A stretch of DNA of 64,000 nt, from the NCBI RefSeq assembly GCF_000316575.1, contig NC_019682.1, forward strand, positions 5,268,001-5,332,000, in the 5' to 3' direction. Within the stretch, counting starts at the first letter, position 1, and each line of letters starts with the position of its first letter. Below are positions 23,328 through 32,952 of the stretch, piece after piece. The position numbers and the translations under genes were made by a program. The notes beneath the pieces are model-generated. The model searched no databases and was not told the origin of the DNA. It saw nothing but the letters and a program-made list of their open reading frames with translations. Source of the stretch: Calothrix sp. PCC 7507. GTDB taxonomy: Bacteria > Cyanobacteriota > Cyanobacteriia > Cyanobacteriales > Nostocaceae.

Positions 23328-23786
23328 TTACCGTAATTTGAAATTCACCAAGTTGCTATCTGCTGTATCAGCCTTGCTGTTTCCGTATCGCTGTAATCTT
23401 AATGCTTTTTTTCTAGTTTGCTGACGGAGTTGCTGCGCCAGCAGAGATGCTTCCCTTTCCGCCCTGAATAAATCTACCTTTCGCGTCGTCAGCACAAATG
23501 ACTCATCTGACTTGTGTTTTATCCAAGGAACGCGAACTGTCAAGTAATCACAAACATTTTGGCTGTTGAGTCTGGTGGCGATCGCCTTGAATTCCCGGAG
23601 CATTACCTCCAACTCCGCTGCCATCTGATTGATACGTTGCGCTTGTATGATTAAACGTTCCCAGTCACTAATGATTGTTTCGTCTGGGATTTGCAGAGGT
23701 GCTATGGCAGTCGTCAAAGTTTTTAATTGTAGTAGGGAGACTGGGCTTTCCAGGGATTTTTTGTAGCTGTCTGCGATTTCTTTCAT
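23328..23786 (-). CDS. Hypothetical helical protein
   Basis: Not recognised. The product is about 152 residues, rich in helix-forming and charged residues (DWERLIIQAQRINQMAAELEVMLREFKAI), with a basic Gln/Arg-rich end (AQQLRQQTRKKALRLQRYG). I prefer the ATG at 23786, preceded by GGAG at five bases; an ATG at 23822 in frame would add 12 residues and lacks such a site. It could bind nucleic acid through its basic tail, but that is only composition. Confidence 0.5.
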   Translation of the reverse strand: MKEIADSYKKSLESPVSLLQLKTLTTAIAPLQIPDETIISDWERLIIQAQRINQMAAELEVMLREFKAIATRLNSQNVCDYLTVRVPWIKHKSDESFVLTTRKVDLFRAEREASLLAQQLRQQTRKKALRLQRYGNSKADTADSNLVNFKLR

Positions 23787-23920
23787 AGTTTCTCCGACAA
23801 GACTAACTGACTTGTCAGGCATTTTAGCAGCAAGTTAGTACGTTTGTACCAATAATTATGTATATTCTCTGAAAACAGACCCTAGGCGCTGAATCTCTGC
23901 TCAATCCAGATTTCTCTCTT

Positions 23921-24044
23921 AGGACTTACGCATGTGTCACCGTCAAAGAATGGTGCGTGACGCTATAAGTCCTGAATCTACGTACAGAGCTTTGTCGTAG
24001 CGTCACACACCCTACAAATATCATGTGTTAGTTGCGTAAGTCCT
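23921..24044. mobile_element. MITE-like element, AGGACTTACG family (copy 1)
   Basis: Perfect 12-bp terminal inverted repeats (AGGACTTACGCA and TGCGTAAGTCCT) bound a 124-bp non-coding element. Internally it has GTGCGTGACGCTA and TAGCGTCACACAC, which also pair. A second member is at 40781-40898. Confidence 0.85.
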
Positions 24045-24141
24045 GTCTCTGAAAAGTTGTCCTAAACTGATCACCGATGAAAGATATATTCTCGATTATG
24101 GGAATACTAAAGTTATCACCAAACTCAACAGGAATTGGTCG

Positions 24142-25242
24142 ATGTCTACAGGTGGTTGGAATCCTCGCTTAAAAAACACAGTTCCTTTGCAAGTCCCTGC
24201 AAACTATCTGAAACAAGCGAAACGCAATACAATTGGACATGAATTTGATACAAATTCATCAGCAGAGACGTTTGTTCTACAGGAAAGTGATGAGCAGTTA
24301 TTGGCAGCATCCAAGCTAATGCGGCAAGGAATTCAACAGCAGCAAGCTGGTGAATTAACTGCTGCTATCAAGTCCTTAGAAGAATCCCTAGTACTTTTTG
24401 AGGTGGTTGGTGAGAGCCAAAAACAGGGACAAGTGCTTTCTTTATTAGCATTGATAGCTTATACATCAGGGAACTACAAAAATGCTATTTCCTACTCCCA
24501 GCGATGTCTATCCTTGATTAGGGATACTCCAGATTGGTTGGTGCAGATGCAGGTGCTTTCGCATTTGGGGAATGCTTACCGTCATCTAAACGACTATGAC
24601 AAAGCCGTTAAGTTTCTGGAAGAGTGTTTGCAAATAACTCAGCAGCAGCAAGATAGAAGGAGTCAAGTAGCAGCACTGAATAATTTAGGATTGGTATATA
24701 AAGCTTGGGGAAACTTGGCGCGAGCAATTGAGTATCAAGAGCAAAGCTTAGAAATTGTGCAGGAACTCCAAGATCATTGGGGTGAGGAACAAGTGCTAAA
24801 AAATTTGGGCAATGCTTGGTATGCTGTGGATGATTATCCAAAAGCGATCGCCTACTATGAGCAGTGCGTCAAAATTGCCCGAACGCTCAAAAACTTTCGC
24901 AGTGCGTCTCAGGTACTCAAAAATTTGGGTAATGCTTGCTATGCGTGGGGAGATTATGCCAAAGCGATTTTGTATTATGAGGAGCGTTTGCAGCTAGCCA
25001 AAGAACTTAAAGACAAGCGGGGTGAGGAACAGTCTTTAGGCAGTTTAGGCGTGACTTGTGAAGCTTTAGGCGATTATCATAAAGCGATTACATATTATGA
25101 AGAGCGGTTACTCTTAGCTAAATCTCTTAAAGATCGCCGCTCTCAAGAACAAGCTCTGGCTAGTCTGAGGGTTGCTTGCTACGCTTTGGGCGATTATGCC
25201 AAAGCAATGCAATACCAAGAGTTACCGTCAACAAATACTTAG
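24142..25242 (+). CDS. TPR-repeat protein (Rapsyn/LGN-like array)
   Basis: A 366-residue protein with a 60-residue N-terminal region and then about seven tetratricopeptide repeats of roughly 40 residues (for example ALSLLALIAYTSGNYKNAI, LNNLGLVYKAWGNLARAIEY, and LKNLGNAWYAVDDYPKAIAY). The repeats of ~40 residues with LAKELKD-type linkers resemble the TPR_12/LGN class, which forms peptide-binding superhelices. No enzymatic domain or signal peptide is seen, so it is a cytoplasmic scaffold with unknown partners. Its stop is 3 bp from the convergent phosphoribosyltransferase stop. Confidence 0.88.
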   Translation: MSTGGWNPRLKNTVPLQVPANYLKQAKRNTIGHEFDTNSSAETFVLQESDEQLLAASKLMRQGIQQQQAGELTAAIKSLEESLVLFEVVGESQKQGQVLSLLALIAYTSGNYKNAISYSQRCLSLIRDTPDWLVQMQVLSHLGNAYRHLNDYDKAVKFLEECLQITQQQQDRRSQVAALNNLGLVYKAWGNLARAIEYQEQSLEIVQELQDHWGEEQVLKNLGNAWYAVDDYPKAIAYYEQCVKIARTLKNFRSASQVLKNLGNACYAWGDYAKAILYYEERLQLAKELKDKRGEEQSLGSLGVTCEALGDYHKAITYYEERLLLAKSLKDRRSQEQALASLRVACYALGDYAKAMQYQELPSTNT

Positions 25243-25245
25243 CAA

Positions 25246-25917
25246 TCAAGATTGTTGCTGGAGGTACATCAGCGCTTTTGATGTCTCCACTTGCGGGAAT
25301 TCAACATAAAAGCTACTTACACTCCAAAAAGGTTCTGGTGTTTCTAAAATAATTATGCGATCGCCCCACTGACTCAACCAAGGGAGCAAACTTCGAGGTG
25401 CGACTGGCGCACATAGCCACACAGCCTTTGGCTCTAACTCCTTCATCGCAGTTGCTGCTGCTGCTATTGTCAAACCTGTAGCAATGCCATCGTCAACTAA
25501 GATCAGAGTAGCGCCCTCTGGTTTTACCTGCGGGCAAACAGAAATTAATTTAGCTTCTAGAGATTTAGCTTGGTAAATACTGTAATCTAACGCTGCTTTT
25601 TGCCACTGCGAACTGTGTTGTGGAGATGATGGCTTTTGCTCATTCCAAAGAACATGTCCTGAACTAGTCACCGCACCAATAGCCAATTCTGGATCATCTG
25701 GATGGCTAATCTTTTTCGCCACCATAATTGTCAAAGGACAGCCCAAAAGACGTGCTATAGGTGCAGCTACGGGCACACCACCGCGTGGTAGAGCATAGAC
25801 AATGGGAATTGGTTCTACCCCGGAAGCAGCAGCTTCCTGGGTTAAAACATCACGAATCTTGTGCGCTAATTCCTCACCCGCACGGGTGCGATTGAAGAAA
25901 AGGGGGGCATTTACCAT
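25246..25917 (-). CDS. Phosphoribosyltransferase-domain protein
   Basis: A 223-residue type I phosphoribosyltransferase-fold protein. The PRPP-binding loop is LILVDDGIATGLT (near residue 144). The N-terminal part has the family-typical ALPRGGVPVAAPIA, and KKISHPDDPELAIGAVTSSG precedes the loop. Many bacteria encode such stand-alone proteins with unknown substrate; some are fused to hydrolases. It is not an obvious hypoxanthine, adenine or orotate enzyme. Confidence 0.88.
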   Translation of the reverse strand: MVNAPLFFNRTRAGEELAHKIRDVLTQEAAASGVEPIPIVYALPRGGVPVAAPIARLLGCPLTIMVAKKISHPDDPELAIGAVTSSGHVLWNEQKPSSPQHSSQWQKAALDYSIYQAKSLEAKLISVCPQVKPEGATLILVDDGIATGLTIAAAATAMKELEPKAVWLCAPVAPRSLLPWLSQWGDRIIILETPEPFWSVSSFYVEFPQVETSKALMYLQQQS

Positions 25918-26173
25918 AATTTTTTCCCAGTAAATGCGGATGGTATTCCTTTAATCATGACTGATTTTGACTCGATTGAACTGATACATTGAAGAAGAAT
26001 TCAGAAGTCAGAATCAATCAGTGGGGGATTCAGACCCGCCACTGAATTGTTACACTAGGGGGTCTTAAACCCTTGTATTCATCTGCCAGTTGTACAGAAT
26101 ACCTTTCCTGTATTCTGACTCCTGAATTCTGTTTTAATAAAAAATTTCTATTGATACCAAAATTCTGATTGTC

Positions 26174-26854
26174 ATGAGCAGCGAAACCCAACTCAGCCTC
26201 TTCGATGACTCAACTCTTAACCAACAAGATTTGATTCCCACAAGCGCAAAAATTCCCATCCTTCCTGGAACTTACCCTGACATGACTGAGTTGGCACAGC
26301 ATTGCAATCAGTGCCATCGTTGTGGGTTAGGAGACAATCGGACTCATGCGGTTATTGGTCGTGGTAACTCCAAAGCACCAATTATGATTGTTGGGGAAGC
26401 GCCAGGTCAAAATGAAGACGAGACGGGTTTACCATTTGTAGGTAAATCTGGGCAGTTGTTAGAGAAAATTTTGGCATCTGTGAATCTTAATACGGAGAAT
26501 GATGTCTACATTGCCAATGTCAACAAGTGCCGTCCACCAGATAACCGCGTTCCTACTGCCGATGAAATGGCGGCTTGTCTACCTTATTTATTAGAACAAA
26601 TTCGCTTAGTTGACCCCAAAATAATCCTTTTGACGGGTGCAACTGCAGTTAAAGGTTTAACTGGCGATAAGCGCGGAATTACCAAAATTCGCGGACAGTG
26701 GCTGGAGTGGCAAGGGCGTTTGTGTATGCCAATTTTCCATCCCGCCTACTTATTGCGTAACTCTTCCCGAGAAGTAGGTGGTCCCAAATGGTTGATGTGG
26801 CAGGATATTCAAGCAGTGCGTGCTAAGTTTGATCAAATCCCAAAAAATAATTAA
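26174..26854 (+). CDS. Uracil-DNA glycosylase, type 4 (Fe-S)
   Basis: A 226-residue family 4 UDG that removes uracil from DNA in base-excision repair. The N-terminal CNQCHRCGLG provides the first iron-sulphur cysteines and NKCRPP with a further Cys (MAACLPYL) the rest. The catalytic GEAPGQNEDETGLPFVG motif is at about residues 75-91, and the HPAYLLRN leucine loop is near 195. All signature elements are present. It is a single gene, convergent with the next. Confidence 0.95.
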   Translation: MSSETQLSLFDDSTLNQQDLIPTSAKIPILPGTYPDMTELAQHCNQCHRCGLGDNRTHAVIGRGNSKAPIMIVGEAPGQNEDETGLPFVGKSGQLLEKILASVNLNTENDVYIANVNKCRPPDNRVPTADEMAACLPYLLEQIRLVDPKIILLTGATAVKGLTGDKRGITKIRGQWLEWQGRLCMPIFHPAYLLRNSSREVGGPKWLMWQDIQAVRAKFDQIPKNN

Positions 26855-26864
26855 CGGATGTCCA

Positions 26865-27485
26865 TCATCTTTGACTTCCCGCTTGACAATCCCGTAACCA
26901 AGCGCTAATTCCTTGAGCGATCGCACTTTTACTACTATCACGTGGGGGCGATCGCAATTGTTTGGCTGCATCCACATCAATTTGGGAAAACATCATCACT
27001 AAACGCCACCCACTACTAGTTTTAGTCAAAAATAACCAGTGGTATTGTTGGACTTCTACCGCTTTACTATTGAGATATTGCCGCTCTAAGGTCGTAAAAA
27101 ATACCTGCTCTACTCCTGATGTAGAACTGTTGGTAGTATTGTCGCTGTAGCCGCCAGGGTTCAGGGGTAAAGGCGTAAACTCAGGTCTACCAGCTACCAG
27201 CATATAGCTATAAAGGTCACTGCTGCGACTGCGACGGCGGGCGCGTTGAGTGGCACGATTAGCATAATTTGGTAAATTTTGCAATAACTGAGTTGTGATT
27301 GTTTCGAGATTTTGGTCAATGCAAGCAGATTTTACTCCCTTCTCTGTTGGTAAAGGGGGGTTCTGGGAGAATGCTGAGTTGTGAACAAGCAGGAAGCCGG
27401 GGAGAAAAACCGCCCATACTTCGACTACGCTCACTAACCACACTTCGACTACGCTCAGTGCCCACAAGGGGTAGGGGTGTTTCAT
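26865..27485 (-). CDS. Predicted secreted protein, function unknown; repeat in the signal peptide
   Basis: Not recognised beyond being a cyanobacterial secreted protein. From the ATG at 27485 it has 206 residues. The first ~40 are a hydrophobic signal-like segment ending NSAFSQ. Inside it an eight-residue unit is duplicated (SVVEVWLV, SVVEVWAV), encoded by two 24-bp-spaced copies of ACTTCGACTACGCTCA (minus strand, 27418-27459), a genome-wide repeat. The mature part has an Arg-rich stretch (RATQRARRRSRSS) and a beta-like C-terminus (WLFLTKTSSGWRLVMMF). Upstream starts to 27569 would add repeat-derived residues and are unlikely. Confidence 0.6.
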   Translation of the reverse strand: MKHPYPLWALSVVEVWLVSVVEVWAVFLPGFLLVHNSAFSQNPPLPTEKGVKSACIDQNLETITTQLLQNLPNYANRATQRARRRSRSSDLYSYMLVAGRPEFTPLPLNPGGYSDNTTNSSTSGVEQVFFTTLERQYLNSKAVEVQQYHWLFLTKTSSGWRLVMMFSQIDVDAAKQLRSPPRDSSKSAIAQGISAWLRDCQAGSQR

Positions 27486-27580
27486 TCGAGAAGAGATGAG
27501 ATTTGTCAAGGGAATAATCTCACGCATAGACGCGGAGCGGCTTCCCGCAGGGTAGACGCAAAGACGCAAAGAAAAACTTC

Positions 27581-27608
27581 CCTATTGCCTATTGCCTATT
27601 GCCTATTG
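27581..27608. repeat. STRR: four CCTATTG heptamers
   Basis: Four perfect copies. They overlap the 3' end of pyrF, supplying its TAG stop (27589-27591) and last residues. A related shorter array (ATTACCTATTGCCTATTGCC) lies at 28333-28352, just upstream of pyrF. Confidence 0.95.
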
Positions 27609-28326
27609 CCATAGTTATCTCCTCAGAAATCCTCTCCCAGGCTAACTGAGGCTCGGCTGCAGCGGTAATGGGACGGCCAATGACGAGGTAATCGGCACCA
27701 GCAATGATAGCTTGGGCGGGTGTGAGCGATCGCTTTTGATCTCCCTTGTCTGCCCACGTAGGACGAACCCCTGGACAAACTAACAGAAAATTATCAGCGC
27801 AAGTTTGCCGTAATTGCACCACTTCTTGGGGTGAACACACTGCCCCATCTAATCCTGCATCTTGTGCTAAAAGCGCCATCTCCAGGGCGTATTCTGGCAA
27901 TTCTAGGGGGATTTTCAAGTCGAAGGCTAATTGTCTCGCGGAAATGCTCGTTAACAGGGCGATAGCGATTAATTTTGGTGGTTTAACACCTGCTTGTGCG
28001 GCTCCTGTTTGTGCGGCTTCAGTGGCAGCTTTCAGGGCATCTCTACCAGCACTAGCGTGAATTGTCAACAAATCCACCCCATAACCAGCCACCACCCGAC
28101 AAGCACCAGCGACGGTGTTAGGGATATCGTGAAACTTTAAATCCAGGAAAATACGCTTATTCCGCGACTTTAGCACCTCCAGGATATTTGGCCCAGTGCT
28201 AGTAAATAACTCTAAACCCACCTTCCAGAAACTGACTTCTGGTAGTTGATCTACAAGAGCGATCGCCCTTTTTAAATCCGGTACATCCAAAGCCACAATA
28301 ATTTGCTGTTCTACTCCCACTGCCAA
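27589..28326 (-). CDS. pyrF: Orotidine-5'-phosphate decarboxylase
   Basis: Catalyses the last step of UMP synthesis. The 245-residue TIM-barrel protein has [13 protein letters not shown] at the N-terminus (first active-site Asp), the catalytic [12 protein letters not shown] motif (Lys and Asp network, near residue 60), and the phosphate-binding end LVCPGVRP and YLVIGRPIT. The C-terminal AIGNRQ is encoded by CCTATTG heptamers. It is transcribed in the same direction as the tyrS gene upstream (30 bp apart), so the two may be cotranscribed. Confidence 0.97.
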   Translation of the reverse strand: MAVGVEQQIIVALDVPDLKRAIALVDQLPEVSFWKVGLELFTSTGPNILEVLKSRNKRIFLDLKFHDIPNTVAGACRVVAGYGVDLLTIHASAGRDALKAATEAAQTGAAQAGVKPPKLIAIALLTSISARQLAFDLKIPLELPEYALEMALLAQDAGLDGAVCSPQEVVQLRQTCADNFLLVCPGVRPTWADKGDQKRSLTPAQAIIAGADYLVIGRPITAAAEPQLAWERISEEITMAIGNRQ

Positions 28327-28355
28327 TTCTCCATTACCTATTGCCTATTGCCTAT

Positions 28356-29552
28356 TTACGGTACTAAGCGGACAAACTTATTTTTACCTACTTGTAAAAC
28401 CTTACCTTGTAACTCAACAGGAGAGATGAAAGTAGTATCGACATCAGAAATGCGATCGCCATCCAGACGCACTCCTCCCTCTTGAATCTTCCGCTTACCT
28501 TCGCCGCTACTTTTACACAAGCCAGTAACATTCAGCAGATAGGCTAACTTCACGGGAAACTGTGACACCCCAGCCAAGGAAAATTCTGCGACTGCGCCTT
28601 CCTTACCGCCGCTTTTAGCAGCCTCTTGAGCTTCATTAGCTGCTGATGCGCCATGATACTGTCTGACAACTTCCCATGCTAAAAGTGTTTGGCGATCGCG
28701 GGGATTTTCTGGCAATTCTTCTAAAGGCAAATCTGTCAACAGTTCAAAATACTGTGCCAGCAGTTGATCGGGAGTTCCTTGCAACTTTTGATATTTCTGT
28801 GATGGGTGTTCTGACAAGCCCACATAATTACCTAGAGACTTAGACATTTTTTGCACACCATCAGTACCAATCAAAATCGGCAGTAACAACCCAAATTGCG
28901 GCTTTTGACCAAAATGGCGTTGTAAATCTCGCCCCACAGCAATGTTAAACTTTTGATCAGTCCCGCCTAATTCCACATCAGCCTCAACAGCAACAGAATC
29001 GTAACCCTGCATCAAGGGATAGAGGAACTCATGGAGGAAAATTGGATTCTCTTTCTTATAGCGTTCTGCAAATCCCTCCTTGGCTAGCATCTGCCCTACT
29101 GTCATTGTGGAGAGTAATTCTAAAATTTTCCCTAAATCCATCCCAGAGAGCCATTCTGAGTTATAACGCACCTCTAACCGTCCAGGTGTGTCAAAATCCA
29201 AGATAGGACGCACCTGATCGAGATAAGTCTGAGCGTTTTGCGCCACATCTGCTGCTGTAAGTTGACGACGCACCTCCGATTTACCAGTTGGATCACCAAT
29301 GCGAGCCGTAAAATCACCGATAATTAGCACTGCCGTATGTCCAGCATCTTGAAACCCTCGCAGTTTTCGTACTGGTATGCTATGACCAAGATGAATATCA
29401 GAGCCTGTAGGATCAATACCTAACTTGACCCTCAAAGGTCTGTTGGTAGTCACCAAACACTTTTCTAAACTTTCACTGTCGCTATCAGCATCAGTTGGTT
29501 GGGGGAAAATTTCCACAATTCCACGACGCAACCAAGGAAAATCTTGCACCAT
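28356..29552 (-). CDS. tyrS: Tyrosyl-tRNA synthetase
   Basis: Class I synthetase that charges tRNA-Tyr. From the ATG at 29552 it has 398 residues. It carries the HIGH-equivalent HLGH in [20 protein letters not shown] near the middle, and a C-terminal S4-like RNA-binding region ([16 protein letters not shown]). A longer frame opens at a TTG (29714) but the extra 54 residues have no family similarity and span an inverted repeat (29597-29628), so I reject it. No strong ribosome-binding site precedes the chosen ATG. Confidence 0.95.
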   Translation of the reverse strand: MVQDFPWLRRGIVEIFPQPTDADSDSESLEKCLVTTNRPLRVKLGIDPTGSDIHLGHSIPVRKLRGFQDAGHTAVLIIGDFTARIGDPTGKSEVRRQLTAADVAQNAQTYLDQVRPILDFDTPGRLEVRYNSEWLSGMDLGKILELLSTMTVGQMLAKEGFAERYKKENPIFLHEFLYPLMQGYDSVAVEADVELGGTDQKFNIAVGRDLQRHFGQKPQFGLLLPILIGTDGVQKMSKSLGNYVGLSEHPSQKYQKLQGTPDQLLAQYFELLTDLPLEELPENPRDRQTLLAWEVVRQYHGASAANEAQEAAKSGGKEGAVAEFSLAGVSQFPVKLAYLLNVTGLCKSSGEGKRKIQEGGVRLDGDRISDVDTTFISPVELQGKVLQVGKNKFVRLVP

Positions 29553-29596
29553 ACTAGGAAATTCGCTATTAATTAAGCTTTGGACTTTAACATCTT

Positions 29597-29628
29597 GGCT
29601 TCGCTCGATGTTAAAACTGAGCGAAGCC
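29597..29628. other. Inverted repeat upstream of tyrS
   Basis: GGCTTCGCTC (29597-29606) and GAGCGAAGCC (29619-29628) form a perfect 10-bp stem with a 12-nt loop. It lies about 45 bp before the tyrS ATG, within the region that would be its leader. The sequence also resembles a dispersed genomic repeat. Confidence 0.6.
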
Positions 29629-29773
29629 GCAGTTTTAAAAGTGGGGTTGGTTGTAATCACTGGCAATTTGTCCGATTTCTCATCTGCCAAATTACTATAA
29701 TTGCAAAAAATCAACCGCTTGACTTCGCCGAATGAATTACAGTTATATTTACCAGTGAGGAAGTGAGATCGCC

Positions 29774-31696
29774 GTGTCGTCTAGGACTTTTGAAGACAAG
29801 GAAGCCCAAAAAAAGGCTTCATCAGGTTTCGAGTTTTTGAAAGGAGTAGGTCAGGTAGCTGGCGGAACGCTCCTATCAATTACAATGCTGGCAAGTTCAA
29901 TTGTAGCGGGAGGATTGGTCGGTTTAGCGATTAGTTTCCGTAATTTGCCAGATGTCAGACAATTACGTAACTTCTTTCCTTCAGAAACAACTTATATTTA
30001 TGACGTTAAAGGCAAACTATTAACGAGTATTCACGGGGAAGCTAACCGAGAGGTGATCGCCCTAGATAGAATTTCGCCAAATCTGAAACGCGCTGTATTA
30101 GCCAGCGAAGACAGTCACTTCTACGATCACCACGGTATTAACCCCAGTGGGGTTGGGCGGGCGGTGGTTGTCAACTTCGTAGCTGGGGGAGTTAAAGAAG
30201 GTGGTTCAACTGTCACGATGCAGTTGGTAAAAAACCTGTTTCTATCGCAAAAACGAGCCTTTACCCGCAAGATTGCAGAGGGAGTTTTGGCAATTCGTCT
30301 AGAACAAATCCTCAGCAAAAACCAAATTTTAGAGATGTACCTCAATCAAGTTTATTGGGGTCACAATAATTATGGCGTGCAAACTGCCGCCCGCACTTAC
30401 TTTAACAAGTCAGCCGAATATTTAACCTTGGGTGAGTCAGCCATGATGGCGGGTTTAATCCAAGCACCAGAAGAATTCAGCCCGTTTGTGAGTATGAAGC
30501 TGGCAAAACAGAAACAAAAAGAAGTACTCGGACGGATGTTGGATTTGAACTGGATTACCCAGCAAGATTACGACGACGCCCTCAAACAAGAAATAAAACT
30601 TGGTAAAATTAGGTCATTTCAAGGTAGTGCTTTACCTTATGTCACTAATACTGTAGCCCGAGAGCTGGCTAAGAAATTTGGCCGTGAAGCCTTGTTAAAA
30701 GGAGGAATGCGGGTACAAACTACAGTTGATGCCGAGTTCCAAAAAATGGCAGAGCAAACTGTGAGTGAGTGGCATGAGAAACTCCAGGGTAACGGATTAT
30801 CTAAAAATCAGATGGCTTTGGTGGCGATCGATCCCCGCACACATTTTGTCAAGGCACTAGTGGGTGGTGTAGACGCTAAAACTAGCGAATTCAACCGCGC
30901 TACCCAAGCTCAACGTCAGCCAGGATCTTCTTTTAAGCCATTTGTTTACTATACAGCTTTTGCTACTGGTAAGTTTGCCCCAGATACAACAGTAGTAGAT
31001 GCTCCAGTTAGCTATCGAGATGGTGATGGTTGGTACTATCCCAAAAACTATGACGGTGGCTTCAGTGGGGCCATGTCAATTCGCACTGCTCTATCTCAAT
31101 CTCGCAACATTCCCGTCATCAAGATTGGTAAGTCTGTGGGGATGAATAAGGTGATTGAAACCTGCCGTACCCTGGGAATTATGAGTCCGATGGAGCCAGT
31201 GACATCCTTACCTCTGGGTGCAATTGGTGTCACGCCTCTAGAAATGGCTAGTGCTTATGCTACCTTTGCTAATTATGGCTGGCAGTCTCCACCCACGGTA
31301 ATTGTCCGTGTCACCGACAGTAGCAACAACGTTTTGCTAGATAATACGCCCAAACCTCAGCTAGTGCTTGATTCTTGGGCATCAGCGGCAATTATCGATG
31401 TGATGCGATCGGTAATTACTGATGGTACTGGTAAAAATGCTGCTATAGGCCGTCCGGCTGCTGGCAAAACGGGAACGACATCCTCAGAAAAGGATATCTG
31501 GTTTGTCGGGACTGTACCGCAGTTAACTACTGCTGTCTGGGTGGGTAGAGATGACAATAAACAACTGGCGCACGGTGCAACAGGAGGCGTTATGGTGGCT
31601 CCCATCTGGCGCGATTTTATGCAAAAAGCCCTAAAAGATGTGCCAGTCGAGAACTTCAAGTCACCTTCACAGTTCACTCGCCCCAAAGCAAATTAG
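29774..31696 (+). CDS. Class A penicillin-binding protein (PBP1A-type transglycosylase/transpeptidase)
   Basis: Polymerises and cross-links peptidoglycan in the periplasm. It has 640 residues with one N-terminal membrane anchor (about 28-55). The GT51 transglycosylase domain has [11 protein letters not shown] (catalytic Glu near 112), [12 protein letters not shown] and [11 protein letters not shown]. The transpeptidase domain has SSFK (near 385), SRN (near 441) and KTG (near 564). The start is GTG at 29774 with GAGGAAGTGAG upstream. It is divergent from tyrS. No C-terminal extension is present, so this is a standard minimal PBP1. Confidence 0.96.
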   Translation: MSSRTFEDKEAQKKASSGFEFLKGVGQVAGGTLLSITMLASSIVAGGLVGLAISFRNLPDVRQLRNFFPSETTYIYDVKGKLLTSIHGEANREVIALDRISPNLKRAVLASEDSHFYDHHGINPSGVGRAVVVNFVAGGVKEGGSTVTMQLVKNLFLSQKRAFTRKIAEGVLAIRLEQILSKNQILEMYLNQVYWGHNNYGVQTAARTYFNKSAEYLTLGESAMMAGLIQAPEEFSPFVSMKLAKQKQKEVLGRMLDLNWITQQDYDDALKQEIKLGKIRSFQGSALPYVTNTVARELAKKFGREALLKGGMRVQTTVDAEFQKMAEQTVSEWHEKLQGNGLSKNQMALVAIDPRTHFVKALVGGVDAKTSEFNRATQAQRQPGSSFKPFVYYTAFATGKFAPDTTVVDAPVSYRDGDGWYYPKNYDGGFSGAMSIRTALSQSRNIPVIKIGKSVGMNKVIETCRTLGIMSPMEPVTSLPLGAIGVTPLEMASAYATFANYGWQSPPTVIVRVTDSSNNVLLDNTPKPQLVLDSWASAAIIDVMRSVITDGTGKNAAIGRPAAGKTGTTSSEKDIWFVGTVPQLTTAVWVGRDDNKQLAHGATGGVMVAPIWRDFMQKALKDVPVENFKSPSQFTRPKAN

Positions 31697-31826
31697 CGAT
31701 TGCACTTCGGCTCCTTTCGACTCCGCTCAAGGCGAGCCGCTCAGTGACCAGGGATTGGGTAAGAACTACATAATGATAAATCAGAGCGATCGCCTTCGCT
31801 AAGGATAAATTCCCAGTCCCTATTGC

Positions 31827-32150
31827 CTATGCTTGTTTTTCTAACTCAGTTTTCATCCGCTGTAGGGTGATATTCATCTGGTCAAACATTTGTTGTGGGG
31901 TGATCCCAAATTGACCTAGCTGAGTTTTCATTTGCTCCATAGTCATTTGCGCCATAAAGTCCTCGGAAAGCTCAAAGCGCTTCATAAAGATGCGATAGCG
32001 ATCCATCATGGCTTCCATTTGTTCAATAAACAGCTTTTTGCCCTCGCGGTCAAATTTACCGTAGCTGTTACCAAGCTTGATTAATGCTTGATAATCGTCA
32101 AACAGCTGTTTCGCTTCTTGTTGAACTATCTCAGAGTCAAAGAATCCCAT
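31827..32150 (-). CDS. DUF1825 family protein
   Basis: A 107-residue all-helical protein of the DUF1825 family, which is confined to cyanobacteria and plastid-bearing lineages. Recognisable segments are FFDSEIVQQEAKQLFDDYQ, then REGKKLFIEQMEAMMDRYR and a Met/Gln-rich end. The function is unknown. The stop codon lies against a TTGCCTA-type repeat. The ATG has only a weak upstream AAAG. Confidence 0.85.
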   Translation of the reverse strand: MGFFDSEIVQQEAKQLFDDYQALIKLGNSYGKFDREGKKLFIEQMEAMMDRYRIFMKRFELSEDFMAQMTMEQMKTQLGQFGITPQQMFDQMNITLQRMKTELEKQA

Positions 32151-32418
32151 TTTCTTTAAAGTTTCGACTGAGCAATGACACTCAGTAGCTGATATTTTTG
32201 GTTCTATTTTTATTCTAGTTTAAATTACTAATCTAGGGAATAAGCTTCGGTTACAGTACGGTTTTTTGCCTAAATTTCAACACTTGACTTCAGAGTCATG
32301 TGGGATAAAAAACAAACTTCACTCAGTAGTTGTGATGAACTGTGGACACCCTCCGGGTAAAGCCCTTATTTGGATGGGGATATAGGGAATAGAAAAGAAG
32401 GGATAGATGCGGACTCAG

Positions 32419-32701
32419 TATCTGTAGGGTGCGTATCATGGTTTTGGTGGGCAATGCCTAGGCTGTTGACTTTGATGGAATTTCCCGGTTTTTGGTTCAG
32501 GCTATTTTTGTGCGAGTGTAAAATCTCTTTCCTGTCATTGCGTAGGCGAAGCCTTCCCGTAGGGTACGGAGCGTTCGACGAAGGAAACTCCTCCGGATTC
32601 GGCAGTCCACCCGGTGCTGCGGAGCCGCACGTGTGGCTGCGCTCACCACGCACGAGGGTAGTTCCTCTACGTGTATTTCAAAAATCAAATACTAGTCCTA
32701 T
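32419..32701. mobile_element. MITE-like element, TATAGGACTA family (copy 1), interrupted by about 200 bp
   Basis: The left part TATCTGTAGGGTGCG and GGTGGGCAATGCC (to 32458), and the right part CTCTACGTGTATTTC, AAAAATCAAATACTAGTCC (32665-32701), match the intact copy at 44783-44910. Between them are about 206 bp of other DNA, including GC-rich dispersed repeats (CCTTCCCGTAGGGTACGG; CGGAGCCGCACGTGTGG). The remainder of 32151-32952 is AT-rich and has no other gene. Confidence 0.65.
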
Positions 32702-32952
32702 CGTATTCTTAAGTGTGGCTTGCAAAATACTTAAATTTATTTAGACAATCACTTAAAACTACAACAATTGAATCTAAATCGTAAATAAGATTTATACAAC
32801 TATCTTTGTCTTTATATAATTTTTACAAACAAAGAATTTTACCCAAACTAAATAATTTGTTGATTTCCTGATAATTACTGTTATCAAATGGCATAAAAAA
32901 ATAATAAATTTGTTTATAAAAGACATGAAAATATCTATCTAGGATAATCCAG

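Noticed and set aside
29553-29714. N-terminal extension of TyrRS from a TTG at 29714
   Set aside because: The added 54 residues lack similarity to TyrRS and include an inverted repeat; [11 protein letters not shown] is the expected start.
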